A stretch of 64,000 bases of DNA, taken from assembly GCA_965112735.1 (NCBI GenBank), contig OZ218964.1, positions 2,108,001-2,172,000 on the forward strand, given 5' to 3'. The position numbers and the translations under genes are program-made. The stretch comes from Phaeosaccion multiseriatum (lineage: Eukaryota; Ochrophyta, other classes). Shown here in pieces: positions 54,336 to 64,000 of this stretch. The notes under the pieces are model-generated. The model saw only the letters and a list, made by a program, of their open reading frames with translations. It was not told where the DNA came from and searched no databases. Position 1 is the first letter of the stretch; every line of letters begins with the position of its first letter.

Positions 54336-55845
54336 GCAAGAGGAGCCGTCAGCACCAGACGAGTAGACAGATAGCAGGGGCGTAAGAGGGGTCCGCGGAG
54401 GGAAGCTTTCGACCACATCCTTCCAACCCCCGCTGGCACACACACACACCTAGGCGTGATGTCCTGCCCCCACTTACCGTGCCAGTCCGCCTGCACCCTG
54501 ACGGAGGCCTGCCTCTCTGCCCGATTGTCCCTCCTGCGCATGGGCTTGCGCATCATGTTGGCCTGCCTCTTGCGCTGCCACTTGGGCACGTTGCTGGCCA
54601 TGCCCTTGCCGTGGGTGTTCTTCTTCAGAGACGTCTGCAGCTGCCCTCGCTTTTCGCGCTGCTGCCGCAAGTTCTGCTGGAACTTGTTGCGGTTCGCGTT
54701 CCATCTACATATGGCAGGGGGGGCGCGGGGGGGGGGTTGCAGCCAAAGGCAGGCACGGCGTGCCTCGTGAAGAGGTAGGACACGACAAGGGCACGAGAGA
54801 CCGGACGAGTACAAGCAGCGTTTCCCCCTCGTCTTCTGCTGGTTGAGCCGATCGGCCTGGCTGGGCCACCACTCGCTCACTCACCTATTCCTCACGCCGT
54901 ACTTGTTCTTACTCGTCTTGGTTGTGTCCACGAGCTCGAACATGGAATCCTCCACCGTGTCGTGCCTGGGGAGGGAGAGGAAGGGCGGCAATCGAGTCAG
55001 TGGGAGCGTGTGCCGCGATGATATCAGGCTATATGTTGCCACCAAGTCGAATCTTTCCACTCTCCCATCCCCTTGGCTCTGACCCCCTCCACGCACTTGT
55101 ACTGGAACTGCTCGTTGCCCACGTTATCCTCTCCCCTCCTGCTGCGGAATATCCTATTCTGGAAGTGAAGGGGGGCCGTAAAGTCTGCCGCCCTTCCGAT
55201 GCGATCTCCCTTCCCGAAGGGCGCGTACGGCAAGTTAACGTATTGGCCGGGAACATTGCTGTGGGAAGGAGAGCAGCACGGGAGGCAGGTATGACCCGTG
55301 AGTGTTGGGGGGGGGGATACACTATCAGCAGCAACTTCCCGGCCCAATGCTCTGCTCTCCAACGATAGGTGCACTTCCTCCTCCCCTCTGTTTCCTTGAC
55401 GAAGCCTCGTGTCGACCCCATACGGCCGTGCAAACCCCCTTGGTGGAGCGGCAACTGAAGAGAACACGCGCGGCAGCTCAAATACACAGCAGCAACCCTG
55501 GTTCGTCACCCAGTTGGCACTCTGCCTCCTCGTTCTGTGCCCTTACTTCACTCGACACCCACATCACTCCACACCCGCACCAAGGCATACAGGAGAGGAA
55601 AGAGCTGGTCTGCCGCCGCCCCTAGAAAGGGTGAGGATCCATATTTTTCCCTCTGGCACCCTGCGTTCATCTCAAACTCCCTCCCAGCGGAGCAAGAAGG
55701 AGAATCTTCTCCCTGTCCTCCCCACGCATACTCACTCGTCCTTCGGTCCCCACGAGACATCGTTGACATGCACTACAGGCGGCTCGAAGGGGACCGTCTC
55801 GCCCCCCACCTGCCCCTCCTCCTTCGCATCTCCATCCTTCACCAT
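51227..55845 (-). CDS. EIF3D: Eukaryotic translation initiation factor 3 subunit D
   Basis: Eleven exons on the minus strand join in phase to 622 aa: 55845-55736, 55258-55097, 54965-54885, 54704-54478, 54296-54082, 53844-53695, 53399-53332, 53002-52624, 52400-52282, 51942-51774, 51415-51227. Hallmarks in order: [27 protein letters not shown], the basic RNA-binding region ([20 protein letters not shown]), [33 protein letters not shown] with [51 protein letters not shown], then [19 protein letters not shown] and an acidic tail. eIF3d is the cap-binding subunit of eIF3. The length is slightly above the usual about 550, mainly from an Ala/Ser-rich insert near residue 370. Start is the only ATG in frame after an upstream open stretch. 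Confidence 0.95.
53131..53200. repeat. (AGGC)n microsatellite
   Basis: About 17 AGGC units in an eIF3d intron (between exons 53399-53332 and 53002-52624), followed downstream in the transcript by (CA)n ending at the acceptor. Confidence 0.95.
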
Positions 55846-56170
55846 CGCTTCCTCCTCTCCGTCAGCGATTGAACGCGTTCCTCCTCCTCCTTCTTCTGCT
55901 GCCACTGCAAGCAGGTCCTCTCCTTCACCGTTGAGTAGGTACGCTTTGCTTAGGCACGATTTAGCTCAGCCAAGAGATTTGCAGGGCTGATTTCCGCCCT
56001 GGGGTTTTGTGGGAGAGAATTTGATGCGGAATTTGTTGACCCTCCCTTTTTGAGAAGAACATCTCCCACATCGACTTCATCAGGAGGGTGCTAGGGATTA
56101 ACGGTAGACAGGCTGCTTCATAGCCTGTGTTGGAGTTGAGGGAGGCTGCTTCGTTGCCTCTTTCTCCGCC
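55846..56170. promoter_or_regulatory. Bidirectional promoter interval
   Basis: 325 bases between divergent starts of eIF3d (55845, minus) and VPS29 (56171, plus). The eIF3d side is in open frame up to about 55935 without an ATG. No named element recognised. Confidence 0.35.
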
Positions 56171-57174
56171 ATGACGGACTTTGGAGAGCTGGTGTTGGTT
56201 TTGGGAGACCAGCACATCCCGCACCGAGCAGCCGCCATTCCTGACAAGTTCATGCGCATGCTGGTGCCAAACAAGATGCAGTACGTGCTGTGCACAGGGA
56301 ACTTGGTCGACAAGGAGCAGGCCACAGAGCTCAGAGCGTGAGTGCTGTTTTCTTGCTTGATTTGCCGGTACCGTTTTCTTGCTTGATTTGCGGGTACTGA
56401 ACACGAGGCACAAGCGAGCTGCAGACCACCTCCACGCTTTGCATGCCTTCCCTCATTCGCGAGAGGGGGAACAGCAGAGTCAGATTCCTCTCTTGCGCCA
56501 CGTCTGATGCTGGTTCCTTCGATCCCCGCCGCTCCTCGTCGGTTCGCTCGCTCACAGGCTGGCCCCGAATGTGCACATCGTAAAGGGCGACTTTGACGAG
56601 GGATCCAACTTTCCGGACTACAAGGTGGTGCAGGTGAGAGGGAAAACAAAGGGCTCCGTAGGTAGGTCGGTAGATAGGCGAGGGAGAGGCCAAAGAGGGC
56701 AAAGAAGGCCGACAGCCTCGACACAGCAAGTACACATAGCTCACCAGGGTCGGACTCATTCACATGCACCCAACGTTGGTTCGGCGTGTTTCAGATCGGC
56801 CAGTTCAAGATCGGGCTCGTGCATGGGCACAAGATCATCCCTTGGGGAGACCCCAGCGCCCTTGCCAACGTGCAGCGCCAGTTGGACGTGGACATCCTCG
56901 TGAGCGGACACACGCACCGCAACGAGGTCAACGAGTACGAGGGTGAGTGGGCAAGGAGGGATGGTGGGTAAGAAGGAGGCCCCTTCTGCTGTGAATAAGC
57001 GGGGCGGAGCGGCTGAGGTGATCTCAGCAGCACTGAGGAGCATCGATATTGGAAGGGAAGGGAAGCTTCCCACGGGGGGCAGCAGTCTGGGTGAATCGTG
57101 GATAGAGTACAGGGGACTCAACACGACCCCGTGCTCCTATCCCGTACGCGCACTCTCACACACACACACACACA

Positions 57175-57212
<38 letters not shown>

Positions 57213-57446
57213 TACGCTCACTGACACACAGGCAAGTGGTACATCAACCCAGGGTCCATCACAGGCGCGTACAGCGCTCTACAGCAGGAGGGTGGCGCCT
57301 CGGTGGTGCCGAGCTTCGTGCTGCTGGCCATCCAGGGCGGCAAGTGCGTTACATATGTGTACGAGCTGCACGGCGACCAGGTGGAGGTGAGCAAGAGCGA
57401 GTTCAGCAAGCGCCGAGGGCAGGGCCTGAGGACAGACAGGGCCTGA
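56171..57446 (+). CDS. VPS29: VPS29 retromer subunit
   Basis: Four exons, 56171-56337, 56558-56633, 56795-56942 and 57232-57446, join in phase to 201 aa (family about 182-190). It has the metallophosphoesterase fold used as a scaffold in retromer (endosome-to-Golgi recycling). Visible signatures are [81 protein letters not shown] and [16 protein letters not shown]. As in other VPS29 proteins the usual GDxH/GNxD/GHxH catalytic set is only partly kept (GDQH, GNLVD, GHTH), in line with a structural role. The last intron ends in CT/CA repeats. A 15-residue basic tail ([11 protein letters not shown]) follows the usual end. Confidence 0.95.
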
Positions 57447-57713
57447 TGCAGACAGAGGAAGAGGACCCCACGCCTCACCCGAGGGCCTTGTTGGCGGCAC
57501 GGTGTTGCCACGGCCCCATGGAGGCATCGGAGCATCGGACGGAGGGCTTGGCACACTCGAGTGACGGAGGAGGAGCGCCGAAAGTGAAAGTGAAAGACAA
57601 AGAGAAAGACCGAGGGAGGATGGCGAGGCGCTGCTTCGGCCTCGAGGGCGCAGAAGGAGGCGGTGGCGGTGGCGAGGGATGGCTCTGAATGGGGCTTTGC
57701 GCTGCACACGCAA

Positions 57714-57744
<31 letters not shown>

Positions 57745-59172
57745 CATGCGCGGGCACGTGTCACACTCTCATGACCTTGAAGCAAATCGGGACGCCAACA
57801 GTCACACGTCTGCAGAGTGTTTGGAGGCCCACAGGCTCTCACTGCAATGGGCTTTCTTAGTGGGAGGGGCGGTCGGTCAGTCGGCCGTCAGAGAGCCTCG
57901 CCTGTGTCTCTGTCTCCGCCGCCCTCAAGCAGCAAGGCATCCATCCCCCCATCGCAAGTGCTCGTGACACCCCTTACTGCGACGGCGGCCGTCCACTGCC
58001 GTCCCAGGTGCCCGAGGGGGAAGGGGTGGAGTGGGGGATTTGCGGTTTCGGAGCTGCGTCCGTGTGGGGAGCAAGGGCCCCAAGAGATGGCTTGAATGAA
58101 GGCCGACAGGAGACGCCACCGGAGTATACACGGGAAGCGAAGAGCTTGTGAACCGTCTGCCCTCGTGCAGTGTCGTGAGATGCCGAGGAAGAGTTGCAAG
58201 CCGCCAACCAATCAGTCCAACCAGCCCTGGTCATTGAGACGAAATGAATGGTACATTGGGATGGAGTTTACGCTGCTCTGGAGATGACCGGCGAGCACAT
58301 CGGACACAGCACAAGGACCTCAGGAGGGTCTTCGGAGGGTCTTCGGAGGGCCGTAGGAGGGCAGAGGGGAGGGCAGAGGGGAGGGTAGGGGGGAGGGTAG
58401 AGGGGAGGGTAGAGGGGAGGGTAGAGGGGAGGACGGACGGGAGGGACGAGGAGAGAGGAATGCGCTCGATGTGTGTGTGGGGAAGTAAGTGCACAGACTC
58501 GCACTCCATCTGGTTGGGGCGATGATGGAAGTGCACAGACTCGCACTCCATCTGGTTGGGCCGATGATGGAAGTGCACAGACTCGCACTCCATCTGGTTG
58601 TGGGCGTGACGAGAGACGAGGGACGGAAGACGTACAGGGCCTTTGTTATGGCGTCTCATGCACAGCCTTACACTACTGGCAAAACAACCAACTCCATACA
58701 CATACACATACACCTTGCACATGAGGTGCCATCTTGCTTTCATGTACTTACTATAAGAATATTGTTTTGTTGTGGTCCTGCTTGTTGCACGCACGCGCCC
58801 CTTGTCGAGGCCCCACTGGCTGGCACAGATGGCTGGCACAGATTCGACATTCTCATGGGGAAAGAGTGGCTGGCAGAGACAGATCCGATATTCTCATGGA
58901 AAGCGAGGGGCACAAGACAGGAAAGTGAAAGTGTCCCTGCGCTCTCTCCTCCGGCGGGTGGGTCCATGCCCCTTTACCCCCTGTGCCTACAAGCACCAGC
59001 GCTAGTCTAGCCATCTAAACGTATTCTCCATTGCCGAGCAAAAGAAGCAGTGGCATAGGGCTGTCAGGCTGTCAGGGACCCTCCAATGCTCTGACCTATC
59101 GCCCTCCATCGCCCTCCTGTCTTTCTATATATCTGAGCTCTCTCTCTCTGCCGCCTTGACCAATGTCTACAT
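57447..59172. other. Intergenic, convergent 3' ends, repeat-rich
   Basis: 1.7 kb after VPS29. Contents: a (GCAC)n run (57711-57745), GGAGGGTAGAGG-type repeats (58370-58440), a 42-bp unit repeated 2.7 times (58490-58600, gtgcacagactcgcactcca and following), and a partial duplication of gctggcacagat and cgacattctcatgg (about 58817-58900). No gene supported on either strand. Confidence 0.5.
58490..58603. repeat. 42-bp tandem repeat, 2.7 copies
   Basis: Units start GTGCACAGACTCGCACTCCA at 58490, 58532 and 58574 and differ by single bases; the third is cut short. Confidence 0.92.
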
Positions 59173-62100
59173 CTAATAGCCGGGCCCAAGTCCTCTCTGG
59201 ATCTGTTTTTGAGAGCAGTATACCCCTTCGAACTTCACCTGCCCCTTGGCCACTTTGATGACGCCCTGCAGTGCGGAGCGGAGAGATTGGCGAAACACAA
59301 CACAAGGGGTAGAGAAACAGGAGAGTGGAGGAGGAAAGGAGGAGAGAAGGAGGAGACACGGTCAGTTGAGCAAGCGCGAATGGATGGAGGGAGGGGAGGG
59401 AGGGGAGGGAGGGGAGGGGAGAGAGGAGAGGGAGGAGAGGGAGGGAGGGAGGAGAGGGAGGGGAGGGAGGGGAGGGAGGCGAGGGAGGGAAGAAAGGGGA
59501 GGGAGGGACGGAAGAGCGTTTCCCATCCACTGCCATCTCTCCCTCCCTCCCTCCCTCCCTCCCTCCCTCCCTCGAATGCTGTCCGACTCGACCCATCCAC
59601 TGCCATCCACCCCTCCCCCACGAACCAGCTGTTCGACTCGACCCATCCACTGCCATCCCTCCCTCCCCCACGAACCAGCTGTCCGACTCGGCCCATCCAC
59701 TGCCATCCACCCCTCAGCTGTCAGACTCGACTCACCTTGCTGCGTATCCCGAGGTTTCCGAGTGCGTAGAGCAGCAGTCTGTCGAGCTTGACGGCCAGCG
59801 GCCTCTGCGCGATCTTCATGTTGCCGTCCTCCGTGTTGAGCAAACTTCCGCAGCTCACAGCAGAGGCACGCCGCTTCTTCAGCTCCGTCTGACGGGTGGG
59901 AGGGGAGGGGAGCACGAGTCAGGGTCTTTCCCTTTGCTTCCGATGAGATGTATGTGGCTACTCCACCCCCAACGGAGCACCAACGCGTCTTTAGCAAGTC
60001 AAGCCATACAGAAAGCTCTCAACTGCTCTGTATTACCAACACGTCTGACTAGTCAGTAAGTCAGCAGCCCTCTACTCTGCGTCCTTCCTCCTTCTGCCAG
60101 CCAACACACACATACACACACACTATTTCTAACAGCTCCGGTGTACAACCAACAGCTCCAGTGTACAACCAACCCGTGTACATACCTGGAGGAGCGGATC
60201 GGCGTTGGACAGGGCAATCTCATAGTCGAGAATGTCGCTCACTCCGACGGCGGCCAGGTCATCGTCTGTGGGGATGGTGATCATGTCAGCCACTCGGGCA
60301 AGGGCTTCGAGGAAGTCAACGAATGTCAGCACGGTCAGCCGTGTGCGGGACTTGACTTCGTCGCTGAACACTGCGGGGGGGGGAGGGGAGGGGAGGGGAG
60401 GGGAGGGAGGGAGGGAGGGAGAGAGTGAGGGAGTGAGGGAGTGAGGGAGGGAGTACAAAAACACGAGAGGGGGGGGGGCTCACAAGAGCGGAGAAGAAAA
60501 GAGGAGAGGAGCGGTGAGGCAGTCGGAAAGTAGCAGCGTGCACGCACGCACGCACCCACGCATCATCACCCACACGCACACACACGCACACACACGCACA
60601 CACGCACACACACGCACACATGCACACACACGCACACACGCACACACGCACACACACGCACACACGCACACACTTACCCATTCTGGAGGTGAAGAAGGCG
60701 AGGCGCGCCTCTCTGAAGCCCGCCTTGAGGAGTGTGTTGGACTCCCCCATGAGCTTGCAGTCCGCCAGGAAGGTTCGCCACTCCTCGAGCCCGAGGGTGG
60801 GCTTGCCTGCGATGGGGTTGAGCATACTGTAGCGGCGGTACAGCGGCTGCAGCACTCGGGTGTGCTTGAGGAACACCTCGTGCATCTGTGAGTGTGTGTG
60901 CACATCACCAACACGTGTATGTGCAGATGGGAATGATGAATGGTTTGGTACAAGGATTCAAGGAGAGAGAGTGGGGCATCCAGGGGCGTGTATGGGCATG
61001 TGGTATATAGGCAGAGCGGTGGGGAGGGCGGGAAGGGGCAGGGAGGGGAGAGGAGAGGAGCGGAGGAGAGCGGAGGAGAGGGGAGGGGAGGGGAAGGGAA
61101 GGGAAGGGAAGGGGAGGGGAAGGGGAGGGGAAGGGAGGGGAAGGGAGGGGAGGGGAGGGGAGGGGAGGGGAGGGGAAGGTAAGGGGAGGGAAGGGAAGGG
61201 AATGGAGGGGAGGGGAGGGGAGGGAGGGAAGGGAGGGGAGGGGAGGGGAGGGGAGGGGAAGGGAAGGGAAGGGAAGGGAAGGGAGGGGAGCATGGGTGAG
61301 AGGTGGTCAACAGTGGTGAGAAAGAAGCCCCTGGGGTGGGGTGGGGTGGGGAGGGGGAGCGTGCCCAAGAGGGAGGGCATCACAGCGGTCGTATGGGCAA
61401 CAGCAGGGGTGGTGAAGGGGAGGGGAGGGAAGAGAGAGGAGGGGAGGGAGTGGAGGAGAGGGAAGGGGAGGAGAGGGAGGGGAGGGGAGGGGAGGGGAGG
61501 GGAGGAGGCGGAGCAATGACTCACTCACTCACTCACCTCCTTGGTGTAGAGCCGTCCGATGCGGAAGTAGTCAGGGTCCTCCAGGGCCTCTGCAGGGGCC
61601 TTCGCCACAAAGTGCTCCTCGAACAGCCTCGACAACTGTGACAGTGACAGTTACAGACAGTGACAGTTACAGCGACGTCGTACACACATCCGTGACAGTG
61701 ACGTCAGTGAGACAGGCTTCGGACTCGCGACGAAAAAAAGGGATTCAGCAGCAGCAGCACCAGTGGTTCGACTCGCAAGCAAAGCAAAGCAAGGCGGAAG
61801 GCGAGGTACAGCAGCAAGAGGCGGTGGGAGCACATCACTGTGCAGTACAGCAGTTGGTGATACATCACGACGCAGCTGAGCCTGACCTTCTCTGCGGGCG
61901 TCTCGAGCGGGTGCTTGCTCTCATACTTCTTCTGAGCAATACGCAGCAGAGCCTCCACAAGCTCGAAGCGCATCAGCGCTCTTTGGGGTACAGGCATGTG
62001 GGGAGGGAGGGAGGGAGGGAGGGAGTGTGTGTGAGTGAGTGAGTGAGGGAGGGAGGGAGGGAGTGAGTGTGTGTGAGTGAGTGAGGGATGGGGGTGTTAG

Positions 62101-62605
62101 AGGCACACGGGGAGAGGGGGTGGGAGGGCAGCAAGGCGAAGGAGGGAGGGAGGGAGGGAGAGAGAGAGAGAGGGAGGGAGGGAGGGGGAAACAGGCAGAA
62201 GAAGCGACCACCACACGGCCCCACATGCACGTACCCACACACGCACTCACGCACGCACTCACGCACTCACGCACGCACTCACACACTTACTCACGCACCT
62301 GTCTTCGTTGAGGTCTGCCTGTTTGGTGGTCTTGTCGGTCTCGTAATTGACGAGGATGAAGATTTTGCCAATCTCCTCCACTGTGCAGTTCTTGTCGGGC
62401 ACGTCCATGTCCTGAATAGGGGAGAGCAGGGGTGTATGGGGACAGGAGGGGAGGGGAGGGGGGGGGAGGGAGGGGAGAGGAAAGGGGATAAGAGGGGAGA
62501 TGTGGAATTAAGAAGAGATGCGAGGAGAGGAGAGGAGAGGACAGGGTGGTGGTGATGCAAATACATGCACATGGAGACGGGGATTGGGATGATGATGACG
62601 ACGAC

Positions 62606-62650
<45 letters not shown>

Positions 62651-62664
62651 GATGATAATAATGG

Positions 62665-62716
<52 letters not shown>

Positions 62717-63893
62717 GATGGGCTTCCTCCCATACTGGGGCAGACGGCTTTTTCCACAATGCACACACACAGGTGATACACACACACACTCGCACATACG
62801 GACACATGCACATATGCGCACATACGCACGCACGCACACACGCACGCACACACGCACACACGCACGCACACACGCACGCACACACGCACGCACACACGCA
62901 CACACGCACGCACACACACACACTTACCTGCAGCATCTTGTTGTAAGCGTTCTGCTGCACGCTGAAGGCCCCCCTGCCGGCCTGGTTGCTGACGACACAG
63001 TAATAGTCGAAGACAGACAAGAAGGTGCGGTAGTGCTCCATCAGGACGCCCTGAGGGGGTGGAGAGGGGGGGGGGGAGAGGGTGTGGAGAGAGGGTGTAG
63101 AGAGAGGGCGGAGAGGGGGAGGAGAGGGGGAGGAGAGGGGGAGGAGAGGGGGAGGAGAGGGGGAGGAGAGGGCGTGGAGAGGGGGAGGAGAGGGGGTGGA
63201 GAGGGGGAGGGGCGGGTGGACAGAGGGTAAGAACACGACACGAGTAAGCAGCAGCACAGATGACGGAGGCGGAGGGGGGTTGACAGGAGCAGCGCCAGAG
63301 ACAAGCCCTCTGCCTCCTCTCTCTCTCTCTACAAATATATCTTCTCTCTCTCTACATGTGTATCCTCTCTCTCTACAAATATATCCTCGCTCTCTACATA
63401 CGTTTCTCAGGCTCTCCATCTCTGTCTCTCTCTCTCTACATGTGTATCTGAGGCTCTCCATCTCTCTCTCTCGAGCTCTCCCTTTCTCTCTCTCCCGTGC
63501 GGCGTGCGATAGTGAAGTGAGTGCTTTGCTTTGACATACGTCCCACTCCCCCTTCTCTGTCCCTCCCATCGCCGTCCATCTATCCATCCACCCACCCACC
63601 CACTCTCTCTCTTTCACACACACACGTACACAAACACACACAAACACACAAACACACACACACACTCACTCACACACACACACACTCACTCACTCACTCA
63701 CTCACACACTCACTCACTCACACACACACACACACACACGGACCCCCCCCACTGACTTACTGACCCCCCCCACTGACTTACTGACCCCCCCCACTGACTT
63801 ACTGACCTGCATCTCCTTTAGTGCATTCTCGGTGCTCATGTGGCCCTGCACCACCCGCGGGTCCAGCTTTGCCATCATCTTCCACACACGCTC
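59173..63893 (-). CDS. Unidentified conserved-looking protein, 5' end beyond window
   Basis: Nine exons on the minus strand join in phase: 63893-63807, 63050-62928, 62411-62299, 61980-61887, 61635-61537, 60885-60678, 60370-60186, 59888-59736, 59265-59173. They encode the last 386 residues of a protein whose start lies right of the window. Segments include [116 protein letters not shown] and [19 protein letters not shown]. It is a helical, soluble protein with no catalytic motif or clear EF-hand that I can see. The repeated FxEALxRxA pattern suggests paired helical units. I recognise no family; protist-wide axonemal or cytoskeletal proteins have this style. Nearly every intron is filled by a different microsatellite. 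Confidence 0.75.
59370..59575. repeat. GGGAGG-type purine tract in last intron
   Basis: Imperfect (GGGAGG)n on the plus strand followed by (CTCC)n, within the intron between exons 59888-59736 and 59265-59173. Confidence 0.9.
60540..60676. repeat. (CA)n/CGCACACA repeat at a splice donor
   Basis: Runs on the plus strand as CACACACGCACACA; on the transcript it reads GTGTGTGCGTGTG beginning directly at the GTAAGTGTG donor of exon 60885-60678. Confidence 0.95.
61030..61290. repeat. (GGGGA)n-type purine tract
   Basis: About 260 bases of GGGGA/GGGAA units (CCCCT/CCCTT in the transcript) in the intron between exons 61635-61537 and 60885-60678; smaller similar tract at 61410-61505. Confidence 0.95.
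62590..62722. repeat. (GAT)n microsatellite
   Basis: About 44 GAT triplets with occasional GGT/AAT, in the intron between exons 63050-62928 and 62411-62299; (ATC)n in the transcript. Confidence 0.96.
62758..62926. repeat. (CA)n/CACG repeat at a splice donor
   Basis: Transcript strand reads GTAAGTGTGTGTGTGCGTGC from the donor of exon 63050-62928 onward, continuing for about 150 bases. Confidence 0.95.
63060..63220. repeat. GGAGGAGAGGG-type purine tract
   Basis: About 13 units of an 11-12 bp purine motif on the plus strand (CCCTCTCCTCC in the transcript), lying directly upstream of the acceptor of exon 63050-62928. Confidence 0.94.
63742..63806. repeat. 21-bp repeat made of duplicated splice donors
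   Basis: Three head-to-tail 21-bp units directly after exon 63893-63807. Each carries, on the transcript strand, GGTCAGTAAGTCAGTGGG, so the donor is present three times. A (CA)n/(CTCA)n tract (63615-63740) follows. Confidence 0.94.
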
Positions 63894-64000
63894 CTGCACA
63901 TTGAATGGGGGGGCAGGGGGAGAGGGGGTGAGTTTCAGTTGGAGAGACCAAGGGGGGAGGCCTCCACCTCGGCCAAGGCCTAACAAGCTGAAATCGAACT

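Overview
The window is nuclear DNA of a eukaryotic alga: GC-rich, with short introns that have GT-AG ends, crowded with microsatellites and small minisatellites. No CRISPR array, operon or tRNA/rRNA gene was seen. Four lines of evidence point to a photosynthetic stramenopile (ochrophyte), most like the brown-algal side of that group. They are an EGF-rich mastigoneme-type protein (9368-10633), an eight-repeat EsV-1-7 protein (21200-24629), an LRR-ROCO GTPase gene whose LRRs sit on separate 72-bp exons (35879-40880), and a secreted ubiquitin precursor of the kind used in the periplastid compartment of complex red plastids (30878-31722). The exact lineage is inferred, not proven.

Layout, left to right. 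247-6038: an unidentified minus gene (running off the left edge) divergent from a SAM-domain protein with a very acidic tail. 6455-7662: ribosomal protein eL33. 9368-10633: intronless mastigoneme-like protein. 12088-16751: a small membrane protein divergent from a 13-exon, CPYC-type, GST-fold protein with a secretory leader. 18307-20903: a degenerate aldo-keto reductase. 21200-24629: EsV-1-7 protein. 24805-29036: nucleoredoxin-like multi-thioredoxin protein. 29497-30287: small unknown protein. 30515-30751: foldback/MITE-like element. 30878-31722: secreted ubiquitin. 31958-34268: SECIS-binding protein 2 (SBP2) like protein carrying about 1 kb of (TCC)n in its last intron. 34330-35790: broken Ty3/gypsy element with a 3' LTR. 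35879-40880: LRR-ROCO gene with a frame-breaking 19-bp duplication. 41190-42560: second Ty3/gypsy integrase relic. 43473-46912: calcyphosin-like EF-hand protein. 47479-48628: divergent lumazine-synthase-like protein. 49141-50250: GORAB/PF04949-type coiled coil. 51227-55845: eIF3 subunit d. 56171-57446: VPS29 of retromer. 59173-63893: unidentified conserved protein running off the right edge.

The genes are housekeeping and cell-biological and do not form a pathway cluster. Themes that recur are the plastid or secretory system (ubiquitin, nucleoredoxin, GST leader), flagella (mastigoneme protein, calcyphosin; possibly the SAM protein), and translation (eL33, eIF3d, SBP2). Almost every exon model given here was joined by hand with GT-AG splice sites and conserved phase, and the summed coding lengths divide by three. 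No transcript evidence was available.

The most unusual observations concern introns. Tandem repeats appear to have grown out of splice donors (GT-rich) and acceptors (pyrimidine-rich), and two short motifs recur in introns of unrelated genes. The LRR-ROCO locus is a tandem array of near-identical exon-intron units lying between two gypsy relics.
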